NCBI RefSeq assembly: GCF_900111795.1
Contig: NZ_FOJQ01000012.1
Location: 1 to 56,412 of the forward strand
Length of the DNA stretch: 56,412 nt
Source: Anoxybacillus pushchinoensis
GTDB taxonomy: Bacteria; Bacillota; Bacilli; Bacillales; Anoxybacillaceae
Direction of reading: 5' to 3'
Shown here: piece by piece, positions 48,015-55,975 of the stretch
Position numbering within the stretch: the first letter of the stretch is position 1
How the letters are laid out: the number at the start of each line of letters is the position of its first letter
The notes under the pieces: model-generated
Told to the model about the DNA's origin: nothing
What the model saw: the letters and a program-made list of their open reading frames with translations, nothing else
The model's database searches: none
Translations under genes and position numbers: made by a program

Positions 48015-49256
48015 TCACTTGTCAAGTACATGTTGTGGTGATGAACCTTCGTTTTTCCATATTTCTTTATTTTTATAACTGATTAAACCGCTTATGATAT
48101 AACATAATGCAGATGTATAAAATGCAGAGGTAATACCGTACGTATCCGCTATAAAACTTAATAGTAATGTAGACACTCCAAATGTAATCGTGCTGATTAC
48201 TCCTTGAACCGCAAACACATTAGGTAGTAAATGTGGCTCTGTATTTTTTTGCAGAATTGTTTGTAGGGATACGAATCTAAATTGTTCTGTTATCCCATAT
48301 ATCATAGACCAAAATAAAGATAACCATGCGTATTGTTCATTTCCAAATAGAAAAGTTACAGTTGCTATAATAAATGGAGTGGATAGTACAATCGTTTGCT
48401 GGCTAGCTTCGATGAATTTATTAAATTTTATGATTAAAAACCCACCTATAACCATTCCACCGAAGAAAATAGAATTAATATACCCCCACCATTCCTCTCC
48501 TAAATGCAATTGCTCTTTGACGTATACATAAAGTATTGCTGAAATCCAAACACCATTCCCGACTCCCTCAAACAAAGTCATAAAACTTATAGATTTGGAA
48601 TGTTGATTTGTGAATGTATATTTCCATCCTATGCTCATAGATGATGGAACTTTCTTTGTACCTTTTCGATTAACATTTTCTCGCTTACTTGTTTCTTCTA
48701 TGTTGAGAAGGAACATAAAAAAGCATGAAATCATGTAAAGTAACAAAGTCATGTTGATCAAAAAAGCTGGAGATAGAAAGGCTATGATTAAACTACCAAT
48801 AGGCCATGCGCTTAGCTTGATAAATTGATCTAACGTGTTTAACATACTGTTTGCTTTTAAAATTTCTTCCCTCTTAACTAGTAAAGGGATTAACGAGCTT
48901 TTAATAGGGTTACTTATCCCATCAAAAAAACTAATGCATAATACAACCGTGTAAATGAGCCAAACATTACTTACTATATTCATGTTTATATAAATACATA
49001 AAATCATTAATAATATTGTTTTAAACATTTGCCCATAAGCTAATATAATCTTCAATTTAAATTTTTCGAAAAAAATAGGAGCAATTATCCCACTAATAGA
49101 AAGCGACAATGTAACTAAAAATGTAACGAATGCTGTAGCCATGCTTTTTGATGTTAGATGGTAAAGATACGTGATTAATGAAACGATATAAAAGACATCT
49201 CCAAAATTAGCAAAAGATTGACCTATCCAAAAGAAATGAAACATCTTATTTCTCAT
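48015..49256 (-). CDS. MFS transporter, likely exporter of the island's peptide product
   Basis: A 413-residue major facilitator protein with about 12 hydrophobic helices. It starts MRNKMFHFFWIGQSFANFGDVFY, and a central hydrophilic loop (EETSKRENVNRKGTKK) lies between the two halves. The fold resembles enterobactin- or macrolide-exporter type MFS proteins. It is divergent from a peptide gene and a HExxH enzyme, so export of or self-protection from their product is the natural guess. GAGGAAATTCA precedes the ATG. Codon use is far more AT-rich than in fabI next door. Confidence 0.85.
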   Translation of the reverse strand: MRNKMFHFFWIGQSFANFGDVFYIVSLITYLYHLTSKSMATAFVTFLVTLSLSISGIIAPIFFEKFKLKIILAYGQMFKTILLMILCIYINMNIVSNVWLIYTVVLCISFFDGISNPIKSSLIPLLVKREEILKANSMLNTLDQFIKLSAWPIGSLIIAFLSPAFLINMTLLLYMISCFFMFLLNIEETSKRENVNRKGTKKVPSSMSIGWKYTFTNQHSKSISFMTLFEGVGNGVWISAILYVYVKEQLHLGEEWWGYINSIFFGGMVIGGFLIIKFNKFIEASQQTIVLSTPFIIATVTFLFGNEQYAWLSLFWSMIYGITEQFRFVSLQTILQKNTEPHLLPNVFAVQGVISTITFGVSTLLLSFIADTYGITSAFYTSALCYIISGLISYKNKEIWKNEGSSPQHVLDK

Positions 49257-49624
49257 TGAATTTCCTCTTTTCTATATATTTTTTGTAATCATGTTCTATT
49301 GCTTATTATGAATTCACATTGTTTGACACCTCTAAATTCATATTTTCAGAAATAAAAAAACTTTCTTTTTTGTTTTTTTTTTTTGCTAATATTCAAATAT
49401 GATGGTTTTGTTAAAATTTATATTAGAGAAGGAGGTGTTTATATAATCCAATTTTACCTTATTTTATATTTTTTTCAAATGAATCGAAATTAAAGTCGTA
49501 GTCACTGGGAAGCTAATTTCATTTTTAAAGGTGATGATAAGATGTAAAAAGAAGTAGCATATTGGAAGACTTTTAGTGAGTGGAAAATCTTTTCGAGTAT
49601 TTTTTAATATTAGGAGGTTTATAA
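49257..49624. other. Divergent control region of the peptide island
   Basis: A very AT-rich stretch with no long ORF. It holds a run of 12 T (49373-49384) and a near-perfect Shine-Dalgarno AGAAGGAGGTG (49427-49437) with no ATG, GTG or TTG at proper distance. A ribosome-site-like AAAGGTGATG precedes a 7-codon frame (49534-49557) that contains an out-of-frame ATG-TAA. The precursor's own site AGGAGG lies at 49612-49617. Promoters were not identified with confidence. Confidence 0.5.
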
Positions 49625-49741
49625 ATGACTGAAAAACATGTTCGTAATATTAAACGTTATGTTGATCATTATTTGAAAGGGAATGCTCAAATGTCTGTGG
49701 TTGTTCAACCACTTAGAATGCAAATTCATTTAGACAAGTAA
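49625..49741 (+). CDS. Candidate RiPP precursor peptide (38 residues)
   Basis: A short peptide with a perfect AGGAGG site 7 bp before its ATG. The first part (MTEKHVRNIKRYVDHYLKGN) is charged and could form a helix, like a leader. The last part, SVVVQPLRMQIHLDK, is strand-like and is a plausible core, with Gln28, Gln33, His35 and Asp37 as possible modification sites. It lies directly before a hairpin and a HExxH peptide-modifying enzyme gene. It lacks Cys, so it is not a lanthipeptide or sactipeptide. Precursor status is inferred from size and context; no known family was recognised. Confidence 0.7.
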   Translation: MTEKHVRNIKRYVDHYLKGNAQMSVVVQPLRMQIHLDK

Positions 49742-49760
49742 AAATTTTTATTACAAGTTA

Positions 49761-49791
49761 CAATAGAAAGGGGAACATCTCCTTTCTATTG
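49761..49791 (+). terminator. Intercistronic hairpin between the peptide and enzyme genes
   Basis: CAATAGAAAGG / CCTTTCTATTG, a perfect 11-bp stem with a 9-base loop and no strong T-run. It probably stabilises the short upstream message or partly terminates, giving more peptide than enzyme. Confidence 0.7.
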
Positions 49792-49817
49792 TATTCAGTC
49801 AAAGGGGAGTTTTTACA

Positions 49818-50690
49818 ATGATACAATCGCGCGCAAAGGTTACTTTTCCTTTTTTAAGTAAATCACATATCATTAACAATATCGACATTTTAAGTAATTA
49901 TGTTGAACAGGAACATAATAAACGTTTATCTACAGACGTCACTTTAAAGGAAATGTATTTTGAATCCATAAATTATCTACAAGATGTCCCAGTTCCTTAT
50001 TCCAATGAAAGAATTTATGTTACCTACTACGATAGAATGTTACAAGATAAATTACTAGAGCTAGGTATGATCGATAAAGAAGACTTGAAAGACGAAAAGC
50101 ATATTTATTCTTTTGAGGAGCAGCAGATTATTAGTGATAGGATTGAAAAAGCTCTCAAATTGATACAAATATTGCATAAAGACTTATATGATCTAATTCA
50201 TGTTCTTATAGGAACGTTTTTAATTTTAAAAAAAGATCTGTTTGGTGGAGGATCGGTTTCAAATGTTATGGGGCTAGTATGGTTAAATCCTCAACCAAAT
50301 TGGTCGATTATAGAGTATGCTGAAGCAATTTATCACGAATTTATTCATCAAAGCATTTTCTTAGATGATATGATTAACTGCATGTTTCCGAATGCAAACG
50401 ATTGTGCTGAGGAAAGTGCACTTGTGACCTCAACTATTTTAAGAATGAAAAGACCATTGGATAGGGCATACCATGCCGCCGGTGTTGCTATAGGAATTAT
50501 GCATCTGTACCATCTATTTAATGACTATAAAAATTCTATGAAATATATGGATGACCTAAGGAAGACTGTTGGGGAAATTGAGGAAAGGACGAAATTTTTA
50601 GGAGAACAAGGTTTGAAAACATTGAAAATTATGCGTTCATTCATCGATAATCCGAACTTTGATGACATTTCATTTTCTTTAAGTAATTAA
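49818..50690 (+). CDS. HExxH-type putative peptide beta-hydroxylase (RiPP modification enzyme)
   Basis: A 290-residue soluble protein. Metal-binding HEFIH lies at 173-177 (AIYHEFIHQSIFLDDM), and about 40 residues on comes RPLDRAYHAAGVA with His219. This spacing and the R-P-L-x4-H block are those of the HExxH-motif peptide modification proteins (TIGR04267 type), some of which are now described as alpha-ketoglutarate-dependent peptide beta-hydroxylases. The N-terminal half may recognise the leader. AAAGGGGAG precedes the ATG. AT-rich codon use like the exporter suggests transfer as a unit. A zinc protease is the alternative, but the context argues against it. Confidence 0.78.
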   Translation: MIQSRAKVTFPFLSKSHIINNIDILSNYVEQEHNKRLSTDVTLKEMYFESINYLQDVPVPYSNERIYVTYYDRMLQDKLLELGMIDKEDLKDEKHIYSFEEQQIISDRIEKALKLIQILHKDLYDLIHVLIGTFLILKKDLFGGGSVSNVMGLVWLNPQPNWSIIEYAEAIYHEFIHQSIFLDDMINCMFPNANDCAEESALVTSTILRMKRPLDRAYHAAGVAIGIMHLYHLFNDYKNSMKYMDDLRKTVGEIEERTKFLGEQGLKTLKIMRSFIDNPNFDDISFSLSN

Positions 50691-50748
50691 AACTTATGAG
50701 ATTCCGAAGCAATGAAGCATTAGATATGAATGCCCCTCTCCTTTTGCG

Positions 50749-50757
50749 CATATAGTA
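50749..50757 (+). promoter_or_regulatory. Sigma-K-type -10 upstream of cotO
   Basis: CATATAGTA matches CATA-N3-TA, 25 bp before the cotO ATG. Late mother-cell expression would suit a coat gene. No clear AC-type -35 was seen. Confidence 0.5.
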
Positions 50758-50781
50758 GTCGTAAAAAGGAGGGGTGTGGGA

Positions 50782-51138
50782 ATGAAAAAGCATGTGGAAA
50801 ACGCACCGTTGTTGTATATCGTTCAGCCGAATTTAGGGCCGAAAACGTGCTATATGCAACAGACGTTTCGGACAAAAAAAGAAAAGCCGTCGTATCCACC
50901 GCCATCGTTTGCAAACTTTCGCGACATGGATACGATCGAGCGCATTGAGTTTTTAGCGACGCTGCCAAATGAGCTTCGGCCGGTGACGTGCGAATTAAAA
51001 ACGAAAAATCGAACGTATGAAGGGATTATTCAAAAATGTGATAGTAAAAAAGTGTTTTTTACATTCAGCGGGGAGGAAAAGACGATTACGATCCCGCTAG
51101 AACATATCGTATCCGTATCGCTTATTGGCAAATCGTAA
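50782..51138 (+). CDS. cotO: Spore coat protein CotO-like
   Basis: A 118-residue protein (MKKHVENAPLLYIVQPN ...) at the position of yjbX/cotO after fabI. The C-terminal half (RPVTCELKTKNRTYEGIIQKCDSKKVFF ... ITIPLEHIVSVSLIGK) looks like a small Sm-type barrel. B. subtilis CotO is much longer, so this is a short form keeping both ends. It is thought to act in outer coat and crust assembly. AAGGAGGGG precedes the ATG at 50782. The end overlaps the convergent ytcC by 17 bp. Confidence 0.78.
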   Translation: MKKHVENAPLLYIVQPNLGPKTCYMQQTFRTKKEKPSYPPPSFANFRDMDTIERIEFLATLPNELRPVTCELKTKNRTYEGIIQKCDSKKVFFTFSGEEKTITIPLEHIVSVSLIGKS

Positions 51139-52258
51139 CGTACAAACGTTCAAGCTGCTCGGCTGTGTTTGCGAATGAAAACGTCGTTTCTGCCCGTTTT
51201 CGTCCTTCGCGAGCAAGTGCGAGCGCTTTTTCTTTATTGCAAAGCAATTCATTAATCGCGTTGGCGAACGCTTTCGGTGATGAGTAGTCGTCAATGACGA
51301 TTCCGTTGACGTCCTGCTCAATGATTTCACCATTTCCCCCACGATTTGTCGTAATGATCGGCACGCCAGCAGCCATCGCTTCGTAATGGACGCGAGCGAG
51401 CGGCTCATGCCATTGCGAGCTACAGACGAACAGATCGCCCATCGCCAATATGCGCGGGATGTGTTCGGAAGGGATGTAGTTTGTAAATAAAATGCGGTCT
51501 TTGTAAGAGTGAGCGAGCTTGTGCAGGAAGTGCACGTAACCGTTCGGGCGGTTGTCGCTAAACCATTTTCCTCCGACGATGACGAGTTTCGCACGCGGAT
51601 GGTCGGCTAGCACGTCATTCATGCTTTCTATTAATACGTGCACCCCTTTTGCTCGACTTAATCGGCCGATAAATAAAATGACGTCATCTCCTTCCAAACG
51701 AAAGCGTTGGCGCATGTCGGCGCGCACTTGTTTTCCTTCCTCCGTCCATGGTGGTGTGTACGGTGTAATGTCAACGCCAGAGTAGACGACTTGAACGAGA
51801 TCGTCCGGCACATCGTATCGGTTCGTGATGGTGCGTTTCATGTACGCGCTGACGGTTGTGATGAGATCCACTTCAGCCAGCACGCGTTCAGCTACGTCAC
51901 GTTTCATTTTTAGCGGCGAAAACATATCGTTATGCAAGCTCGTGACGAAGCGGCTTGCGTGGGCCACTTGTTTGTACTGTAAAACGTTTGCTGGGCGGTT
52001 AAACACATGAACGACGTCAAACGTTCGTTTGCTTAATTCGTTTGCGACATCGTGTTCGTACCGTTCGTTTGGCACGCGTACGTATTCGATGCCGTGACGC
52101 CGTTCGTATGTGGGAAGCGACGGGTCTGTAATCGAAAAAATCGTAAGATCATGTTTAGCGGCAAGAAATGGGGCGATGCCATCAATCATCAGTTGAATGG
52201 CTCCACCTTTCACCGCTGGGGACGGCAGCTTTTCTGTACAAATGAATGCGATGCGCAT
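51122..52258 (-). CDS. ytcC: Family 4 glycosyltransferase (YtcC-like)
   Basis: A 378-residue GT-B glycosyltransferase with an N-terminal acceptor domain (MRIAFICTEKLPSPAVKGGAIQLM). The donor-site motif is EPLARVHYEAMAAGVPIITTNRGGNGEII. It follows ytcB and ytcA orthologs with overlapping or abutting starts. In B. subtilis ytcABC belong to mother-cell genes next to cotS and are linked to spore surface polysaccharide. The sugar specificity cannot be told. Confidence 0.85.
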   Translation of the reverse strand: MRIAFICTEKLPSPAVKGGAIQLMIDGIAPFLAAKHDLTIFSITDPSLPTYERRHGIEYVRVPNERYEHDVANELSKRTFDVVHVFNRPANVLQYKQVAHASRFVTSLHNDMFSPLKMKRDVAERVLAEVDLITTVSAYMKRTITNRYDVPDDLVQVVYSGVDITPYTPPWTEEGKQVRADMRQRFRLEGDDVILFIGRLSRAKGVHVLIESMNDVLADHPRAKLVIVGGKWFSDNRPNGYVHFLHKLAHSYKDRILFTNYIPSEHIPRILAMGDLFVCSSQWHEPLARVHYEAMAAGVPIITTNRGGNGEIIEQDVNGIVIDDYSSPKAFANAINELLCNKEKALALAREGRKRAETTFSFANTAEQLERLYVTICQ

Positions 52259-53202
52259 TATGACCCCCCGTAAAGCGAGCGAATGTATTGGACTTCATGA
52301 CGCAATCCTTCTTGCAATGGCGTCGCTGGATTGTATGAAAGCAGGCGTTCGGCTTTTGAAATGTCCGCCCACGTATGTTTCGGCTCGCCGATCGCTTTAT
52401 TCATATATTGTTTGTTTGCTCGTTTTCCGATCATCTCTTCGAGCATAGCGATGACGTCGTTTAGCGAAGCTCGTTCTTTCCCGCCGATATTGAACGTTTC
52501 CCCGATCGCTTTTTCGTTGCCAAGGACGGCGAGCGTGCCGTTGACACAGTCGGAAATGTACGTAAAATCGCGCGTTTGTGTGCCGTCTCCGAAAATCGTG
52601 ATTGGCTCATCAAACAACATTTGGCGAATGAAGCGATGAAAGGCCATATCTGGCCGTTGGCGCGGACCGTACACCGTAAAGTAGCGCAAAATGGTCGTCG
52701 GCACATGAAACTCCGAATGATATACGCGGCATAAATGTTCCCCAGCTAATTTCGTAATGCCGTATGGCGAAAGAGGGGTCGGGGTCATATGTTCGGCGAC
52801 GCGCCCGTCTTTTTCACCGTAAACGGACGATGTGGACGTATAAATGAACTGTTTTGGTCGATGTTGTTTGCACGCCTCAAGCAAACGTTGCGTCGCTACG
52901 ATGTTGTTTGTCGTGTACAAATCAAACGTCGTTCCCCAGCTTGTGCGTACGCCCGGCATGCCAGCAAAATGATAAATGACATCGACTTGTTTCATGATGT
53001 CAACGAGTGGCAACGATAAAAGATCGCCTTCGATCCATGTAAAACGGTTGTGTTTTTTTAACATGTCGATCGTTTTTTCTTTCCATCGTTTTGGCGTCGG
53101 ACCGGTGAAACAGTCGATGCCGATGACGTGATGGTGCTGTAACAACGCTTCGCATACGTGCGAACCGATAAAGCCAGCCGCCCCTGTGACAAGTATATTC
53201 AT
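52258..53202 (-). CDS. ytcB: NAD-dependent sugar epimerase (YtcB-like)
   Basis: A 314-residue extended SDR enzyme. GAAGFIGSHVCEALL is the nucleotide site; the catalytic Ser-Tyr-Lys set is in TSTSSVYGEKDG and SPYGITKLAGEH; and YFTVYGPRQRPDMA follows. Next to a UDP-glucose dehydrogenase, UDP-glucuronate is a likely substrate (giving UDP-galacturonate). The stop shares one base with the ytcC start, and the start overlaps the ytcA stop by 4 bp. Confidence 0.88.
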   Translation of the reverse strand: MNILVTGAAGFIGSHVCEALLQHHHVIGIDCFTGPTPKRWKEKTIDMLKKHNRFTWIEGDLLSLPLVDIMKQVDVIYHFAGMPGVRTSWGTTFDLYTTNNIVATQRLLEACKQHRPKQFIYTSTSSVYGEKDGRVAEHMTPTPLSPYGITKLAGEHLCRVYHSEFHVPTTILRYFTVYGPRQRPDMAFHRFIRQMLFDEPITIFGDGTQTRDFTYISDCVNGTLAVLGNEKAIGETFNIGGKERASLNDVIAMLEEMIGKRANKQYMNKAIGEPKHTWADISKAERLLSYNPATPLQEGLRHEVQYIRSLYGGS

Positions 53203-54473
53203 CCGCGCCCCACCCCCACATAGGTCAGTCCTGCTTGAATGATGTCGTTGCGCGGTAAGCTATTTCGCCCGTCGACGACGACGTTTCCGCTCATCGTTTG
53301 TCTCACTTGTTCCCAGTTTAACTGTTTATACGCATCCCAATCGGTCGCAACGATGACCGCATCCGCTTGTTGGAGCGCTTCATCGATCGTTTTTGTTTGC
53401 TTGATGTCCATGCCGTTTGGGAGGACGGCTTTTGGGTCGTGTGCCACGACATGAGCGCCAAGGTTGTGCAATGCTTTGATGAGAGATACGGCAGGCGACT
53501 CGCGAATATCGTCTGTATTCGGTTTAAAGGCGATGCCAAGGACGGCTATACGTTTATCGGAAAGCGTGCCTAACGTCCGCTTTATTTTTTGAACGTACCA
53601 ATAAAACTGTGTGTCGTTAATCGTTTTTGTTGCTTCTATCATGTACGGGCGCACCGCTTTTTCATACGCCATTTGTTGTAGGGCGGCGACATCTTTCGGG
53701 AAACAAGATCCGCCATATCCGATGCCTGCTTGTAAAAAGTGTGGGCCGATTCGTCCATCAAGTCCGATGCCTTTCGCGACGTGAGCGACATCGACGTCGT
53801 ACGCTTCGCAAAGGCGCGCCATTTCGTTTATGAACGAAATTTTCATCGCTAAAAAGGCGTTGGCGGCGTATTTAATCATTTCCGCACCGCTTAAACTTGT
53901 CACGACGTATGGGGCATGAATACGTGCGTATAACGTCTGCATAACAGAAAGGGAACGATCATCATCGTCACGTAAACCGACGACGATCCGGTCGGGATAG
54001 AGGGAATCGAAAATGGCTGACCCTTCCCGTAAAAATTCGGGGTTAGAGACGACGCGTACGTTTTTTCCTTCTTTTGTTAGCCGCTCGTATATGCGTTCGT
54101 TCGTGCCGATCGGAACGGTGCTTTTTATGACGAGCGTTTGTTGGTCGTGTAAATGAGGAAGAAGCGCAGCGACGGCACGGTTGACGTATGACACGTCCGA
54201 TTTTCCGTTGTTGTCGGGCGGTGTGCCGACGCAAATAAATATGACATCGGCTTCGTGTATATGTTTTTGTCCGTCACGATGGAAAAAAAGCCGACTTTTA
54301 TGGTCGGTGAGCAGCTCGGCTAAACCAGGTTCATAAATAGGAACGTCTCCACGTGTTAAGGCGGCAATTTTTTGTTCATTTTCATCTACGCAATGGACGG
54401 TATGACCAAGTTTAGCAATTACTGCAGCTGTCGTTAGTCCAACATAGCCAGCGCCGATAATTAAAACGTTCAT
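53199..54473 (-). CDS. ytcA: UDP-glucose 6-dehydrogenase (YtcA-like)
   Basis: A 424-residue enzyme that oxidises UDP-glucose to UDP-glucuronate with two NAD. It starts MNVLIIGAGYVGLTTAAVIA and shows the catalytic Cys in GYGGSCFPKDVAAL. AFKPNTDDIRESPAVSLI follows, and the C-terminal domain ends with VVDGRNSLPRNDII. The ATG at 54473 is preceded by AAGGAAGTGAACAT; an ORF extension upstream overlaps the next gene. First of the ytcABC-like operon. Confidence 0.92.
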   Translation of the reverse strand: MNVLIIGAGYVGLTTAAVIAKLGHTVHCVDENEQKIAALTRGDVPIYEPGLAELLTDHKSRLFFHRDGQKHIHEADVIFICVGTPPDNNGKSDVSYVNRAVAALLPHLHDQQTLVIKSTVPIGTNERIYERLTKEGKNVRVVSNPEFLREGSAIFDSLYPDRIVVGLRDDDDRSLSVMQTLYARIHAPYVVTSLSGAEMIKYAANAFLAMKISFINEMARLCEAYDVDVAHVAKGIGLDGRIGPHFLQAGIGYGGSCFPKDVAALQQMAYEKAVRPYMIEATKTINDTQFYWYVQKIKRTLGTLSDKRIAVLGIAFKPNTDDIRESPAVSLIKALHNLGAHVVAHDPKAVLPNGMDIKQTKTIDEALQQADAVIVATDWDAYKQLNWEQVRQTMSGNVVVDGRNSLPRNDIIQAGLTYVGVGRG

Positions 54474-54486
54474 ATGTTCACTTCCT

Positions 54487-54819
54487 TTATTCGTCGTCCT
54501 CTTCTTTTTCATTTGTTCCGATTGTCATTGTTGTTTGTTCAGCCGCTGCGACGAGAGCATCGGAAGGAAACTCGATCGCTACAATATTGCGGCAATGAAT
54601 CGTTATCGTTTCACCACCATGTTCGTAAAAGCGGTCGATGTGGAGCGTCACTTCATTTGTCATTTTGTTTACTGCAGCGAGCTGGGCGTGATAATACGTT
54701 TGATTGTTCGTATGCACGTGCAGCTCTGTTCCTTCGGCAAGGGAAAGCAATGTCGAGCATATGTCGTTTATTTGTTTTCTTTTTGCTAAAAAGTCTTTGC
54801 TGAAAAAAATGCGATACAT
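54487..54819 (-). CDS. Unknown protein with Sm-like region, probably spore coat related
   Basis: A 110-residue protein. Residues about 30-90 (EGTELHVHTNNQTYYHAQLAAVNKMTNEVTLHI ... ITIHCRNIVAIEF) have the strand pattern of a small Sm/Hfq-like barrel, resembling the CotO C-terminal half nearby. The tail is acidic (NEKEEDDE). AAAGGAG precedes the ATG at 54819. It lies 13 bp upstream of ytcA and is likely in its operon. Coat role is inference from neighbours. Confidence 0.6.
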   Translation of the reverse strand: MYRIFFSKDFLAKRKQINDICSTLLSLAEGTELHVHTNNQTYYHAQLAAVNKMTNEVTLHIDRFYEHGGETITIHCRNIVAIEFPSDALVAAAEQTTMTIGTNEKEEDDE

Positions 54820-54915
54820 TCGTTCCACTCCTTTCTTCGTCTATCTCATTGCATTATATGTACGGAAAGGAAAAGGGGAATGGGCGGTTTGCCGACATTT
54901 TTTCATCGTATGTCA

Positions 54916-54924
54916 CATACAGTA
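54916..54924 (+). promoter_or_regulatory. Sporulation-type -10 upstream of yjcA
   Basis: CATACAGTA fits sigma-K CATA-N3-TA and also resembles a sigma-E -10 (CATACA-T). It is 20 bp before the yjcA ATG. Confidence 0.5.
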
Positions 54925-54943
54925 GAGCGAGGAGGCGAGAAAG

Positions 54944-55276
54944 ATGGATGCGTTTCACTTTTTTCTTTTATGTATTGCTTCGTTTCGCTTGACGCGCCTC
55001 ATTGTATATGACCGCATTACGTCGTTTTTGCGCGCGCCATTTCATGATGAAGTTGAACAAGATGGAGAAACGTATATCGTCATAAAAGGAACGGGAATAC
55101 GGAAATGGATCGGAGAACTGTTAAGCTGTCATTGGTGTACAGGGGTATGGTGCGCAGCGGCGTTGTACGTTGGCGTGATGTTCGCCCCGTACATTGTCAT
55201 GCCGTTTGTGTGGATATTAGCGATTGCGGGAGGTGCTTCGCTCATCGAAATCGTTGTCCAACAATGGAGCAAATAA
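54944..55276 (+). CDS. yjcA: YjcA-like sporulation membrane protein (DUF1360)
   Basis: A 110-residue protein with three hydrophobic stretches. It has the DUF1360 features FRLTRLIVYDRIT and ELLSCHWCTGVWCAAALY, where the two Cys of C-x2-C are membrane-proximal. B. subtilis yjcA, close to the cot cluster, is expressed in sporulation. GAGGAGGCGAG precedes the ATG. Exact role unknown. Confidence 0.85.
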   Translation: MDAFHFFLLCIASFRLTRLIVYDRITSFLRAPFHDEVEQDGETYIVIKGTGIRKWIGELLSCHWCTGVWCAAALYVGVMFAPYIVMPFVWILAIAGGASLIEIVVQQWSK

Positions 55277-55277
55277 A

Positions 55278-55301
55278 AAAGCGGGCGGATGCCTGCTTAT
55301 T
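55278..55301. terminator. Shared terminator between yjcA and the coiled-coil gene
   Basis: AAGCGGGC / GCCTGCTT with loop GGAT and one G-T pair, flanked by AAATAAAA and TTATTTG, so it can serve both convergent genes. Confidence 0.65.
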
Positions 55302-55965
55302 TGTTGATCACGATATGATTGAAAGATGATACCCCTTGTTTCAGCTGGCGGAAATAAACGAACGCTTCTACAACGATCGTATGGAATACGCGCAATTCGA
55401 AAGAGGAAAAGCGCAGTTGTTCGTTCGGTAACAGCGTCGTTTGCTCGGTCGGTTTGAGCCAATATTCTCCGTCTTTCACTTTTTGCCGCCAATCGTCGAT
55501 CGCAAACGTCCAACCGCCTTCTTCTTGCAGTTGTCGAAAGGAAAATTTTCCACTTAATTGCGCATGCTCGGGAGGGCGGAGGCGAAGGCAAATGATCGGG
55601 TCATTTAGCGGCGTATTGCCGCTATTTTCGATGATGAAATCGCCGATCACCGTCACATGTTCGTCTTTTTCTTCAGGAATCATCGTCGCGTACGCAAAAT
55701 AGGCGTGGGCGCGCTCTTTCTTTTCCTCTTTTTTTCGCTTTTTTTCTTGTTCGAGCGCCACTTCGTAAAACAGAAGCTGTTGTTCGAGTTTTTCGATCGT
55801 TTGTTCACATTCATCCATTTGTTCAAGCTGTTTTTGCAAATAATGATTGCGCAATTGCTCGCGTTTTAGTTCGGTTTCAGCAAGCTGCAAAAGTTGTTTA
55901 TATTTGGCCACTTCCGAGCGATAATGAATAACTTTTTGTTGCAGTTGAATATGTTGGTTGTTCAT
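55297..55965 (-). CDS. Coiled-coil protein, probably spore related, unknown
   Basis: A 222-residue protein. Residues 1-90 are a long Gln/Glu/Lys-rich coiled coil (HIQLQQKVIHYRSEV ... EQEKKRKKEEKKERA). The rest looks like a beta domain (VIGDFIIENSGNTPLNDPIICLRLRPP ... LPNEQLRFSSFELRVF). AGGGGGGAGGAG precedes the ATG at 55965. A 29-residue peptide gene ends 11 bp upstream. No family recognised; the coat neighbourhood suggests a structural role. Confidence 0.72.
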   Translation of the reverse strand: MNNQHIQLQQKVIHYRSEVAKYKQLLQLAETELKREQLRNHYLQKQLEQMDECEQTIEKLEQQLLFYEVALEQEKKRKKEEKKERAHAYFAYATMIPEEKDEHVTVIGDFIIENSGNTPLNDPIICLRLRPPEHAQLSGKFSFRQLQEEGGWTFAIDDWRQKVKDGEYWLKPTEQTTLLPNEQLRFSSFELRVFHTIVVEAFVYFRQLKQGVSSFNHIVINK

Positions 55966-55975
55966 CTCCTCCCCC

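Noticed and set aside
49534-49557. Seven-codon frame (MIRCKKK) containing an overlapping ATG-TAA start-stop
   Set aside because: Too short to support; the ribosome site overlaps the start codon. Kept only as a possible leader signal in the control region.
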